Below, one piece after another: positions 36,279 to 47,819 of a stretch of 64,000 nucleotides of DNA. Where the stretch lies: contig CM028379.1 of assembly GCA_013146195.2 (NCBI GenBank), positions 90,439,401 to 90,503,400 on the forward strand, given 5' to 3'. A program made the position numbers and the translations under genes. This stretch comes from Codonopsis lanceolata (Eukaryota > Streptophyta > Magnoliopsida > Asterales > Campanulaceae). How positions within the stretch are numbered: the stretch's first letter is position 1; each line of letters opens with the position of its first letter. The notes beneath the pieces were generated by a model. It had not been told where the DNA came from. It searched no databases and was given only the letters and a program-made list of their open reading frames with translations.

Positions 36279-36512
36279 TGATAAATCATGGAAAAGAATT
36301 CAAGATCTTTTCGAGAATCCATAAATCTTATTGAAATTGAGATCCGCTACCCTTCAAGATAGACAAAGTTACACTCACTACCCTCCTAAGATTTACAAGT
36401 CAAAAAGAACAAACTATGAAGTTATTACACTTTCCTCCCTTGTATCTTATGTATAGATGAAACTGCATAAGCTGCTATAAACATTGACATGGCATACATT
36501 GATATCCTAACA
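36279..36512 (-). repeat. 5' LTR of the copia element
   Basis: 234 bp. It aligns with 27620-27942 except for a gap of about 89 bp and scattered substitutions. Confidence 0.93.
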
Positions 36513-36517
36513 AAGAG

Positions 36518-37424
36518 GATCATCAAAAGAAATCCAAATGCAACTCCTCTTATCTTTTTAAATCTACAATTGACGAGGAGGAAGCAGATTACTGGCTACT
36601 TATTTTATAAAAAAATTAATTGGAAACTGCGATTGACAAGCAGTAGGAAAAGCATTGACGATGAAGCCAATGGACTCAGCATCCCAAGTTTTCACTTTTA
36701 TCGATCTCAAAAGATAAGTTGAAGTCATATTAAGGATATTTTCGAAAAATATAATACTAAAATAAGTGTTGACTACCAAACATCATATTATATAACTTGT
36801 AACATAATTTAATTTTATCTGTAGTTTACAAAATGTCGAATAACCCCATGGCCAAGATAAAATAATGATGAATAAATAAATTTGTTTTCTTGGTATTAAT
36901 TAGTGTTATCCGACTTTCCTACCAAATAGTCTGATCTTTTAAAAATAGGATGCTAATAGCCTATCCATAATGTTTTTCTGAACAATATATTTGAAGACAT
37001 GTTTACTTAAGTTTGTCACCCTTGAAATCAAATCAAACAATTAGCGAATGAGCACTCATGATAGCCTCTCGTGGATGTCGGAATATCAAGACAAAAAAAT
37101 ATTACTCCAACCATCCCTAAATAAAGATCCCATATTTTATTTTTGTGTAGGTCTTTTGTGAGGTGGTCTTAGTGCATCTTAATTTGTATGACGAAGCATC
37201 ACTCTCTCACAGCTCAACTTAACAACACATAATGGGTTGGGTTACGAAGATCCGTTTTACATAAAATATCCGTAAGACCCTTTTTTCAAAGTTTTTGCCT
37301 ATATTTTTGGATATCCCAAAATAATTGTCTCATTTTCTAATTTCAAAAGGTTTTCAAAATCAATTTACTTATGTCTAATGTCCACAATATTTCAACTTTA
37401 CCCTCCACATTTGATATTAATATA
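36518..37424. other. No gene
   Basis: AT-rich. A 77-codon + frame at 36489-36722 begins inside the LTR and has no recognisable domain. MITE-like sequence (CCATCCCTAAATAAAGATCC, about 37114) precedes the Helitron. Confidence 0.4.
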
Positions 37425-38926
37425 CTAGTTTTTGTGCCCGTGCCTATGGCACAACATCACTATGACACGATATCAGTATGGGACGGTGTCAGTATGCGAT
37501 AGTCCTAGTATCCAAATAAAAAATATATGTTTTAATCATGTATGAAAAAGGAGTCTGAATCTTCTATTCCAAAAGTATATTCCATCTTCTATTCCAATGT
37601 CAGATCCACCGTTAACTTACTGCCCAATGACGAGCACCCCATCAAAGGGATTTAAAAAATCCCACCCAAAATCATTCTGTGGTAATGCAAAAGCAATTGT
37701 GGGTCACCTAAATGTAGGTATCCTAGTGGCTACTTGTCATTTTATATTTTTTCTTCATTGAAGATTTTTATTTCAATGACTGATCTGCTTGCTTGCTTCT
37801 TTTGACTCTAATTCTTCATTGACTACATGACTATGACGAAAGTACTTAGCAAGGAGCCACGGGTACGATCTTTTCTTACCTCTGGATATATTTGGTTCTT
37901 CTTGATATCAGTTACAATTTAATACAAAGGGATATCTTTGGTTCTTCTTTGGTTTTTCTTACCTCTGGATATCTTGGGTTTCACTGGTGGGCACTATCTC
38001 TCTACATCAACGCCCATTTCCTTCAACGAAGAGTTCCTCTTCTTTGGTGATTCAGTCCCAAGATTGAAAAATTTTAAAAATAACCAAAAACACATAAAAT
38101 CGGAAGAATTCCTAAGAATCCAGCAACATACATAGATCTTAACCCCACTTGGGTTTCTTGAAAGAGTTGATTCTCTAGTGCATCCCCACCGCAAATATGT
38201 GGTTACCGGCGTTGCCGCCGGTTGGCCTCCTTTGTCAGAGTAGTTATGTGATGAGAAAGCTTGTGATTCCATAAATAAATAAAAAAACAGGGACCCGGAT
38301 GATGGTCAGATCAAAAATCGTAGGAAAAGGAATATGCTGGGAAGAATACGCAGAGAGAGAAAGAGAAAACAAATTGTAAAGAGAAAAGAGGGAGTCAATG
38401 GAAATAAAACGTGCTTACAAACGGTTGAGATATGTGAGAGTTAATCCTGGCCAGTAATTGTGTTTGGTAAAAACCAATCCTGGTAAGTAGTTAGCTTTTC
38501 ACAACTGCCTAGATCTTCATGTCTGTGCCTATGGTACGGTGCCAGTATATCTGATTTCGTCAATTAAAATGACAGTGCCTAAATAGAAGGTGCGATTTAA
38601 AAAAAAATGTTACAGTTGGGGGGTACATTGCTTCAAGTGATATTTAAAGGCTTGATATTTTATAAGGGGTGACTATTCAAAAGATTAATCACAAGGTGTG
38701 ACTTTGTAATATGAAGATAAAACATAGGGAGAAGAAAAATAGGTGACTACTCATAATATTAATTGTAAGGGGTGACTTGTAATAGGGAAAGAAAAAAATA
38801 GAGAGTTAAAAACGGATAACTACTCTGAATATGAGGATGAATCTCAACAGTTAATTTTTTTAAAGATAATTTAATATCAACCTCTGAATAACCCTAGTCA
38901 ATTACCTAGCTGTTTTATAATATAGA
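37425..38926 (-). mobile_element. Non-autonomous Helitron, both termini present
   Basis: The minus-strand 5' end TCTATATTATAAAACAG begins at 38926 after A. The 3' end is CTAG at 37425-37428 followed by T. A perfect hairpin GTGCC-ATA-GGCAC (37440-37452) sits 11 bases before it. These are the Helitron hallmarks (TC start, hairpin, CTRR end, A/T target, no target duplication). Total 1502 bp without Rep/helicase. A minus-strand open frame inside (38272-37994, GQPAATPVTTYLRWG) could be captured host exon sequence, but I do not recognise it. Confidence 0.82.
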
Positions 38927-39124
38927 TTAATTTTACTTAAACATTATTTTTATTATGACCAACTCTAATATTTGTTTTATACTCCATCGGTTCCAGACAA
39001 AGAGTTTATCGTACTATTTTGATATGTTTCAATTAAAAGAGTCAACTTTCAAAATTTATAATTAACAATTTTCATAATATTTCAACATTACCCTTCACTA
39101 TTCATATTAATATATTAATTAACT

Positions 39125-39204
<80 letters not shown>

Positions 39205-39690
39205 GATACATTCATCTTAACACACCAATTTTCCGCCTAAAATCATTAGCTAAAAGAAAGCTCTAATCTAAATCCATACACTTGAAAATGAAATATTTCT
39301 CATGTTTCTATGCCTCCAATTTTGACCAATGGATTGGTAATCACGAGACAGAAAATGGTCGTTTGGTTTCCCTTCACATGTATATTGAAGAATCTTAAAC
39401 AATATAAATTGTGATAACCCATCTTTCATAAACTCACATTGAGCTCCTACAAAACTCACATGTATATTTAAGAATCTTAAACAATATAAAATGTGACAAC
39501 ACATCTTACATAAACTCACATTGAGCTCCTACAAAACTCACATAAAACAGTATGTCCTCCAAAACTCATCTATTTTGCAAGAAATTTAGTTAAATACTGA
39601 TAAATCAACAAAAATTGCAACAAATTAATGTCACCCTCATTTGATTCAATTATAATTTCAATAAGTATGCAAAGGTAGTATCTTATGAGC
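38927..39690. other. No gene; microsatellite and tandem repeat
   Basis: 39128-39202 is a (TA)n microsatellite. An 82-bp tandem duplication starts at 39375 and 39457 (CACATGTATATT...). A MITE-like terminus (CTCCATCGGTTCCAGAC) lies at about 38983. Confidence 0.7.
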
Positions 39691-40122
39691 TACTTCCTCT
39701 GTTCCGGGCAAAGAGTTCACTATTCAATTTTGAGATATTTCACTTAAAGAGTCCACTTTAAAAAATTAAAGTATAAAAGTGTTACTCCCTCTGTCCCAAA
39801 ATTATCGTTTGAATTAACTTAGTGCACAATTTAAGAAAACATATTTGACTGAATTATTAATATTGGAATAGTGTGTGGTTTCCTTTAAAGCCCATGAATA
39901 TGTGGCCCAAAATTAAAGTAAGAACAAAAAGTAAGGGTAAAGTGGTAAAAGTGATGTACTAAAAAGGAAACTTTCAAAGAAGACAATTGTTTTGGGACGG
40001 ACGAAAAAGGAAAGCAAGACAATAATTTTGGGACGGAGAGAGTATTTTACTATATAAAAACTACTAAAAATGTAAATTTTTTTAAAAGTTTGACTTTCAA
40101 AAGGAGATTTTTGAAGGGAGTA
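39691..40122. mobile_element. MITE interrupted by a Stowaway MITE
   Basis: The outer element starts CTTCCTCTGTTCCGGG and ends TTTTGAAGGGAG at about 40119. Its middle is split by the Stowaway at 39785-40042. Without the insert it would be about 170 bp. Confidence 0.6.
39785..40042. mobile_element. Stowaway MITE, intact, nested
   Basis: 258 bp, CTCCCTCTGTCCC to GGGACGGAGAGAG, flanked by TA on both sides (39783-39784, 40043-40044). Same family and orientation as 26212-26466. Confidence 0.95.
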
Positions 40123-40224
40123 TTTTTTTCCTTTTCCATAATTAATGAAGTTTTTTCCTTTCCATTAAGGAATACGCTAGCAAAGCATGTCATGATTTTT
40201 TATTTTTATTTTTGAAGAAATTAA

Positions 40225-43200
40225 GCAAGTCTAATATAGGGGGTGTTACAAGCATCAAGTAAAATAATCCCTATAGTAGAATGGGGAATGTCCAATAAAT
40301 CGTGGAAGGTTGTGTCCGAGAAAGTATCACAAGCAAGATTAGCAAGGCTATCAGCGGCCTTGTTGGCTTCACGATAATAATGACTAAAGGTAAAACGCAT
40401 CTCTGTTTGGAACCTGGAAATGTTTCGAACAAAATAGGAGTGGACCCAGGGAAGCTTGTGGACTTTAGAGAAACAGTCAAAAATAACCTTCGAATCTGTT
40501 TCAATAATGGCATCGTAAAAACCCTGATCATAAAGTCATTTCACACCAAAGTAAAGAGCTTTAATTTCGGCAACCATATTCGAACCAGTATCATAAAATT
40601 GGGAGTAAGCAAAGATGCATCTACGCGTAGAGTCACGGATGATCCCGCCTCCACCACTAACACCCAAGTTACCTCGACTGACACCATCAGAATTGAGCTT
40701 AACACGGCTTGAAGGGGGGTTAAACCAAACAACTTGATGAATCAAAACCTTCTTCCTATAGCCATGCCTTATGTTGGAATGAGTTAAAAAACTGGGGAGA
40801 TGGTAGTTGGCTGCGGAGAGAAAATGATGGAGATCAATGGAAATATTCCTCATGACGACAACAGGAGGAGGCCTGTAATTATCATAAATAACGGTGTTGC
40901 GAAATTTCCAGATGTGCCATAATATAATAAAGGGAATCAAAGAAAAAGGAAGAGCCCTGCGATGAAGCCACCACGAGAAGCACTTTTGCTGAATAGAGCC
41001 TGATTGATTGGGGACCCCGAAGAGATTTTGGAAGTACAGCCAGATGGAGGAAGCGAGATTACTAAGCAAAAAATCATGCATAAAAGTCTCTTCATAACCT
41101 TGGTCACAGCAGTAACATTTTGAAGCCATAGAGATTCCTTTTCGGCAAAGAGCCTCATCTAATGGGAGTTTATGATCAAATAGCCTCCAGATGAAGACAC
41201 TTATGTGATTTGGCAAGGCCTTATGCCAAATGAAAGTCGAAGAAAAGAGCTTAGGCTGAGGATCACGAAGCATGGGAAAGACGAAGGATAGGGAGAATTT
41301 ACCAGAGGTGGAAGCAGTCCAAAAGGGGCAATCTTCAGAATCATTGATTGTAATCATTTGGTTCCTGATAGAATCCAGAACAGCAGGAGGCAGAACTGGA
41401 GCATTATTAAGATTAGGAGCAGGCCTGAGTAACTCCCTCACCATGGAAATAGAACAATCAGGAGGCTTGTTAATCTGAGAATGAAAAAGCCAGTTATCGA
41501 ACCAGGGAGAACATAGGCCGTGACCAATGATCCATAAAATACATGGATCTGCAATGGCTCGAGCTTTCAGCATTCGTTTCCAAACGTGGGAACCTTTAGA
41601 AGCAGCAACTTGCGAAGGATGTTGATCTGGACAGTATCGAGCTGTTAAGAATAAGGTCCATAATTTCTTCGTAGTGTGAAACCGCCACCAAAGTTTGACT
41701 CCGAAAGCCTTGGTAATATTGGACATGCAGTGAATGCCTAACCCCCCTTCAGCATTAGGACAACAACATTTATTCCAGGAAATCCAGTGGCTCTTGTTCT
41801 TCCCGTCCAGTTGACCCCAGAAAAAATTCGAGCACATTTTGTCTATTAAATTGCAAACAGACGCCAGGAGGGTCAATTGAAGCAAGCTGGTAACTAGAGA
41901 TGGAGTGGAACACATGATTAATAAGAGTAATACGGCCAGCAGAATTGAGAAAATGCCCAGACCAAGAAGTAATCCGATTCTGCATTTTGAGAATAAGAGT
42001 ATCAAAGTAATGGCACTTTTTACGACCGAAATAAAGCGGGCAGCCCAGATACGTAATTGGGAGAGTGCCAGCACCGAATCCCAAAATAGAAGATAACAAG
42101 GAAATACGATCAGCATTAACAAGAGGGGCCACAAAGAAGGAACTCTTTGAAATATTAACAAGCTGACCCAGAAGCTTCTTCATAGTCTTTAATCAGATCC
42201 TAATGAAGCTTAATAGAATGTTTGCTACCATTGCAGAAAATTATAATGTCGTCAGCAAAAGCGAGGTGAGAGACGACATGACAGCCATTGATGGAAGAGT
42301 AGATGGAATAAGAAACTTGCTGCTGCAATTTATTAATGCTCCGACTAAAGTAATCAGCTGAGATGATAAATAAACTTGGAGAAAGGGGGTCTCTTTGACG
42401 AAGGCCATGAGTCGAGGAAAAAAAACCAGAAGGACTCCCATTAATGAGGACCGAGAACCAGTTGTCTGAGAGAAGCCGCCAAATCAGTTCTAAAAAAACC
42501 TCATGGAATCCGAATTTACGCATAACAGCGATGAGAAAAGACCACGAAACTATATCGAACGCCTTGGCCATGTCAAGCTTGAGAACAATGTTGGAGCCAA
42601 TTACCTTTTTCCCTAAGAAGCACATTAATTCTTGGGCCAATAAAATATTGTCTTGGATAACACGGCCTTTAGTGAAGGTGCTTTGATTATCTGAAATAAT
42701 ATGGGGGAAAATGGAGGCGAGCCAAGAAGAAAGAACCTTAGAGATGACCTTGTTGCAAAAATTGCAAAGGCTAATAGCCGAAGATCCTTGAAGGAAGCAG
42801 GTTTTTCTACTTTAGGGATAGCCACAATTAAAGTGATAGACCAAGACCTCGGGAGAGAGAAGCCGGAGAAGAACTCAAGAATAGCTTCGCAAAGATCTTC
42901 ACCAATGATATCCCAACAAGACGAATAAAATTTGCCGTTAAACCCATCCAGGCCTGCTGCACTATCACCGCTTAACTGGAACACGACATGTTTAATCTCC
43001 AAATCAGATGGAAGAGAAATGAGAAGGGCATTCCAGTCATCCGTAATGAGACGAAGGATAATATCAACGTTGAGAGAAGGGTTGTAGAAGTCGTCTGATT
43101 GAAGTTGATCTGTGAAGTACTTGACTGCCCCTCTTTTAATAGCCTGTTCAGAATCAAGATAATTGCCCTCCATGTCTTGAATAGAATGAAGATAAAGACG

Positions 43201-44319
43201 ACGTTGTTGATGCTTAACCGAGGCATGGAACAACTTCGAATTTCCTTGTCCTTCTTTCAGCCATTTAAGCTTCGATTTTTGCTGCCAAAAATTCTCTTCT
43301 CGGGAGAGATAAGACCGAAGATTGGCTTGGGCAGCCATAAGGGCTTCCCTATTAGAGGGAGAAGCGTTGAGCTCGAAATAAAGCTATTTCTCAAGTACAT
43401 CATCTTTAGCCTTGCGGAGATTATCAAAAATGTTTCCGAAGGTATCTTTGTTCCAAGTCTTTAAGGCTTCTTTGACATATTTGAGCTTGCGAGAGAAACG
43501 AGTCATAGGCCGACCATTAACATGACAATTCCAAGCATTAGAGACGGTAGCTTTAAATGCAGAATGACTAGTCCAAGTATTGAGGAAGCGAAAAATAGAA
43601 GGACCCCGAGTAGCCGGACTAGAAAAGGTAGCAAGAAGAAGAGAGTGGTCGGAGCAAGTCCGATCGAGATGAATTACTGAAGAGGCTTGGAAGGTGTGCA
43701 ACTAGACTGTGTTGCATAAGACCTGATCAATCCTTTCATGTATAGTAGCATTGCCTTCTCACTTATTCCACTAAGTGAAATCGCTTCCAGAATAACCTAA
43801 ATCAAAAGGCCCGTGGCAGCCAAACAAGCATGAAAATCTAGAGCTCCAATGCGATCCCATCCTTTCCCACTAGATTTTTCAGAAGGATGTAAAATAATGT
43901 TGAAATCCCCCCCCCCCAACAATCCACGGGGTACGCTGAGAAGAAGAACTAATGTGAATCAGGTCATCCCAGAGATCTTTCCTATCTTTAATGTTACATT
44001 TAGCATAGACACAAGTGAGGAGAGCGGGCGTTGGCCATGTAAAATGTTGAATCTGAAGAATGACTTGTTGAAGAGATTCATTAATTAAATGACAATTAAA
44101 AGCAGAATGAACAAAAATCCAAATAGAACTGGTGGAATTGGAAGCGAAGAACCTGAATCTCAGATGGTGAGTTATGAGGTTTACTTTTTCCATATGCAGC
44201 ATAGGTTCAAAAACAACAACTATCGAGATGTTGTGAAGTTTGACGAGGAACTTGAGACGGCTAACTGATGGATCATTACCAATACCCCTAATATTCCAGA
44301 AAAGAGCTTTAATATCCAT
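40225..44319 (-). pseudogene. LINE ORF2 (endonuclease, RT, RNase H)
   Basis: Starts MDIKALFWNIRGIGN. Endonuclease motifs are present except that the catalytic GGDFN block reads GGGGFQ, next to a 12-base poly-C on the + strand (about 43908). SDHSLLL closes the endonuclease (about 43640). RT motifs: DSAAGLDGFNGKFY (about 42960), GLRQRDPLSPSLF (about 42400), FADDIIIF (about 42255). The zf-RVT block FIWRLFDHKLP lies at about 41190. An RNase H begins LNSDGVSRGNLG (about 40695) with MVAEIKALYFG, continuing in another frame to about 40225. At least five frame changes or stops. Not active. Confidence 0.9.
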
Positions 44320-44327
44320 AAAAACCA

Positions 44328-45676
44328 TTAAATTGAAGAGCCTGTCGATGGCTTAGAAGCCTGGGATCGAGTGAGCCTGGTTGAAGGAGGAATGGGAGGC
44401 TTTTGCTTGGGATTAATAGGGATCTGGGAAGATTCAAGGTTAAGGTCATTAAGAGAGGTATTATCATCTTCTTCCGTTTCCAAAACATCCAACACCGCAA
44501 ATCTATTAGGAGAGGTGTGAATGGCAGAGGGGGGATGATTGTTGTCGAGGGTTTGAGTCGAGTTGGTAGCACCAAAACTGGGAGATACAATAAGTTGTTG
44601 GCCATTAATGTTATGAGATTCATTAGGGGTTTTAGATGGTCCAGGTTGAAGGCGGTCTGATTCAGTTTCAGGAGGGGGATCTTGTGGCAAAACCGAAGAA
44701 GAATTATTTTGATCGTCAACAATGATGGGACTGGGTGCTTGGGGGGGGGGCTTTCTCACTTATCGTAGGGGGAGCACTTCGTTTGTCAATCGGGTCATTG
44801 AGGGGATTAGCTTGGGAAGGAGCAGTCTACATGCCATTATCACATGTAGTTTTTTTTTTGGTGTCCAACGTTGGCGGGGAGGAGGGTTTGGCTGGAGGGT
44901 TTCGGGACGATTAAGATCGGTGTTTTTGATTCTGCAATTGATTTCTTGGTGTCCTTGACGAGAGTAGTGCGAACAATAGGCATGTTTATTTTCAGCCTCA
45001 ATAGGTTGCTAGAAGCTTGGGTAAGAGTTGCCACAATCAATCCATATTCGAGTTGGACAAGGATGAAGTAAGTCTATTTCGACACAGATACGGGAGACGT
45101 TTGGCCTAAAGAGATTGATTGTTGGTTGATCAAGCATGAGTGGCTTACCAAATAATGAGCTAGGGAGAATAAAGCTGATTTATTGAAGAGGTAGATAGGG
45201 AGGCCAGGCAAAGAAAACCAAACTGGGACGATGGAGCTCTCGACATCAGGTCTGAAGTTTGGCGACCATTTAAAGATACACATAGGGTATTTTCCAATGT
45301 ACCAATGATCTTTGATCCACAGCCTTTGGTAATCTTCATTGTTACTCGTTTGAATGAGGACGTGTTTTGGGTCCATGTGGCCTATAGTGAAAGAAGATTT
45401 GAGACCTATTGTATTAAAGTGTTTGTGAGTATCTTCCATGGATGGTCTGCCGTGAGAGAACTTCCCTACTAAGGAAAAACGAAAAGGGGCAGCCAAAGTT
45501 TCAATGACTTCTGGAGAGAGCTTAAGTGAAGACTCACCTTTGTAGGTTGAAGGCGGGATGGAAAAGGGAGAGGGAATGGATGTGGGAGAGGAGCATAGGG
45601 TTGCCGCAAAGGATTTTGGAATGGAGGAAGAAGATGGATCAGGCGGGGCAGGAGGAACCACGACCATAGCCGCCAA
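44328..45676 (-). pseudogene. LINE ORF1 (DUF4283, zinc knuckle)
   Basis: ORF1 proteins bind LINE RNA. Here the protein opens at MAAMVVVPPAPP, with a DUF4283-like core (about 45500-45150: SLVGKFSHGRPSMED, DHWYIGKYPMCIFKW, VPVWFSLPGLPI). A knuckle YCSHYSRQGHQEINC (about 44970) has the second Cys of CCHC replaced by Tyr. A Pro/Ser-rich tail carries the typical NRFAVLD motif (about 44500). Frame changes near 45074 and 44760 break it. It stops 8 bases before the ORF2 ATG. Confidence 0.82.
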
Positions 45677-45700
45677 AGAAGGAAAACCCTAATGGAAGAA

Positions 45701-46129
45701 AAAAATTGGAAGCACAATCGCACCTTTAGTACGTGAGAAAATGTGTTTTTTATTTCCCTCAAGTCAGAATATATATAGCAGTCGACGACTCAACATACAG
45801 ATCTGAAACTTTTACGTGAATTTCAATTTCTTTCATTATGTTAAAACAAAGCAATTTAAACAATAACAAAAAATATCTTGAATAATGAATTAATATTTAT
45901 AATTTTCCCAATATTTGAAACAACAATTGAAAAAATTCAACTAAAATTTTCAATTATTTTCCCTAAATTATTATATAAAAATATACATGTTTTATTATGT
46001 AAAAAAAAAAACTTCATTGCTGTCGTCCCATGGTCCGCATCCCTCATTAACACCAGCACTGCATTCTACCTAGGTTTGGGATTTACATGCGGCGACGAGA
46101 AGGTGGTGTACGTACGAAGAGGGAAAAGG
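45701..46129. other. No gene
   Basis: AT-rich linker between the LINE and a copia scrap. No feature seen. Confidence 0.4.
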
Positions 46130-46260
46130 AAGGTAAATGTCAAGTAATTCCAACTTGCTAACAAAAGACTCAAAAGTTGGCTTGAAGCCTTGAACAAACC
46201 CTTAGTTAGAATATCAACCGTTTGTTCTGTTGTTGGAATAAACGGTATGCAGACCACACA
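46130..46260 (-). pseudogene. Ty1/copia RNase H tail fragment
   Basis: About 40 codons resembling the C-terminus of copia pol: IPFIPTTEQTVDILTKGL followed by a Phe/Leu-rich end. Nothing else of the element is recognisable nearby. Confidence 0.65.
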
Positions 46261-46622
46261 ATTCTTGAAATGTCTATGGGTTATCCAACAATTCTAAATT
46301 AGGGTCATTGGGTCAATGACATCGATAAATAAAAAAATTTAGTCTTTTAGTGGATTCCAATTAAAACATAACTTTATTCTTTCATTCTCTCTTTGGTTTT
46401 TGATCTCTTAATTGAAATGTCGTGTATATAAAAAATGTTATGGTCAACATTTTTTATTTAAGTTTTAGTTTCTTCTTTTTTATTTAATTGTTGGTTCTCA
46501 ACAATGTATGGTTGAAGGTTCTACAAAAAATGTTAGGTATCGTATTATTTAATAATTAAATTAATTTTTATTAATTTTGTCGTTTTGCTTGAGTATAATA
46601 TAATTAAAAAAGTTTTGTTTTT

Positions 46623-46650
46623 GTGTGTTAAACACACGGCGTAAAACTAG
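46623..46650 (+). mobile_element. Helitron-like 3' end
   Basis: A hairpin GTGTGTT-A-AACACAC (46623-46637) is followed 9 bases later by CTAG (46647-46650) and T. No TC-type 5' end could be chosen upstream, so only the terminus is reported. Confidence 0.4.
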
Positions 46651-46659
46651 TTATTATAA

Positions 46660-47815
46660 TTATGACAAACTTTAATATTAATTTTATATCACTTAATTAT
46701 TAGACTTTTCAAATATAGATTTCGATGTGAAATAATTTGCCCAAACAACAAGCCTGCCTAAAACCAATAAAGGCAGCAACAAGCTATCCGAAAATACTAA
46801 CTAAGCAACCCCTAAATAAGTAGGAAAGCGTAAACAAAACTATAGTCCTTTTAGGACTTTATTTCAAACAACCTAATTAACTTAAAATCATTACTACTTG
46901 CTTCCTCCTTCTTTTAGAACTCCAAAATATTGTCCCCCTTTGCCATTCCAACACTGTCGCCTCCTTTTGTGATCACATGCATGTCGTGCCATGCACACCA
47001 CTTACCTCCTATCCATGGATTTCCCCTCCAAGCCTGCCCAAATCGTGTCCATCCCCTTTAGGAATAACCAATGTACCCGTGCCCTTGTTGAGTCCCCTTA
47101 ACCTATTTTGCGTCCATCCCTTAGTAAGTCCCAAACTGTCTTGGACCTCCTTAGTGAGCCATAATACATAGCAATCCCAAACATCTCCAAACTCGCTAAA
47201 CCTCCTTGCTTGCATACGTGCCTTAGATTCAACCCATTCTTCTAATGTACCATAGTCCTTCAAGCAACTTAAACACAACCCATGAGTGCTCCCAACCAAG
47301 TAATCCGACACCCCCCTTTGAGCTCACCTCCTAGTTTAGGTCACTCCTTTAAATATTTCGCATCAAATTCTGTAAGATAAATAGTAGCTATGATTCACAA
47401 AACTGTTAATGCAGTTCCCAATATAGCTTGTACAGAAGCTACACTGGAAGGTGCATTGATCAGAAAATTAATAACAGAGGAAGACTTTAATAATAAAACA
47501 GGAATTAAGCACAAATGTTTACCAAACAGTTTACAAGCCTATGCTTGTAAACCCAACCTTATGGCCAAAAAGATTTCACTATAAAGGTGAATTGTTTTTA
47601 CAAAAATTATGTGAAATCACCAAATCAAAAACTCTCACAAGACAACAAGTCTTGGAGAGCAAAACCCACAGAAACAAGGTAAAGAAAACATGAGATTAAA
47701 AAATCAACTTCCTAGAAAATCAAGGAAGATAAACAGCCAGCGGGCCAATGTAGTTTCGGATGTTACATCATTCGGAACTGCATTCAAATTCCAGTCGCTT
47801 TCTAAATTTTCTGTA
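46660..47815. other. No clear gene
   Basis: A 100-codon minus frame at 47311-47009 (MSDYLVGSTHGLCLSCLKDY) has no domain I recognise and lies in C-rich sequence that reads like retrotransposon non-coding DNA. The stretch 47390-47815 may be decayed pol sequence leading into the integrase fragment. Confidence 0.3.
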
Positions 47816-47819
47816 TGAT

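Larger units (their letters stand above)
27620..36512 (-). mobile_element. Complete but dead Ty1/copia element, 8.9 kb
   Basis: Flanked by the perfect 5-bp duplication AAGAG (27615-27619, 36513-36517). The LTRs run TG..CA on the + strand. The 5' LTR is 36279-36512 and the 3' LTR 27620-27942. The primer-binding site touches the 5' LTR, and a purine tract (CTTGAGGGGAA, complement of 27943-27953) touches the 3' LTR. Gene order is gag, protease, integrase, RT, RNase H, as in copia. Two later insertions (hAT at 33997, LTR-like at ~28995) account for about 3.6 kb. Confidence 0.96.
40196..45700 (-). mobile_element. L1-type LINE (non-LTR retrotransposon)
   Basis: Two ORF regions on the minus strand, ORF1 (45676-44328) and ORF2 (44319-about 40225), then a degenerate A-rich tail (T-rich on the + strand, 40196-40215). 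The domain set (DUF4283 gag and zinc knuckle; AP endonuclease, RT, zf-RVT, RNase H) is that of plant L1/RIL-type LINEs. Both ORFs carry frameshifts. I found no target duplication, so the 5' end is approximate. Confidence 0.88.

Noticed and set aside
40302..40712. 136-codon + strand frame
   Set aside because: Antisense shadow of the LINE RNase H region.
47009..47311. 100-codon minus-strand frame as a host gene
   Set aside because: No recognisable domain, inside gypsy-like non-coding sequence, no splice or promoter support.
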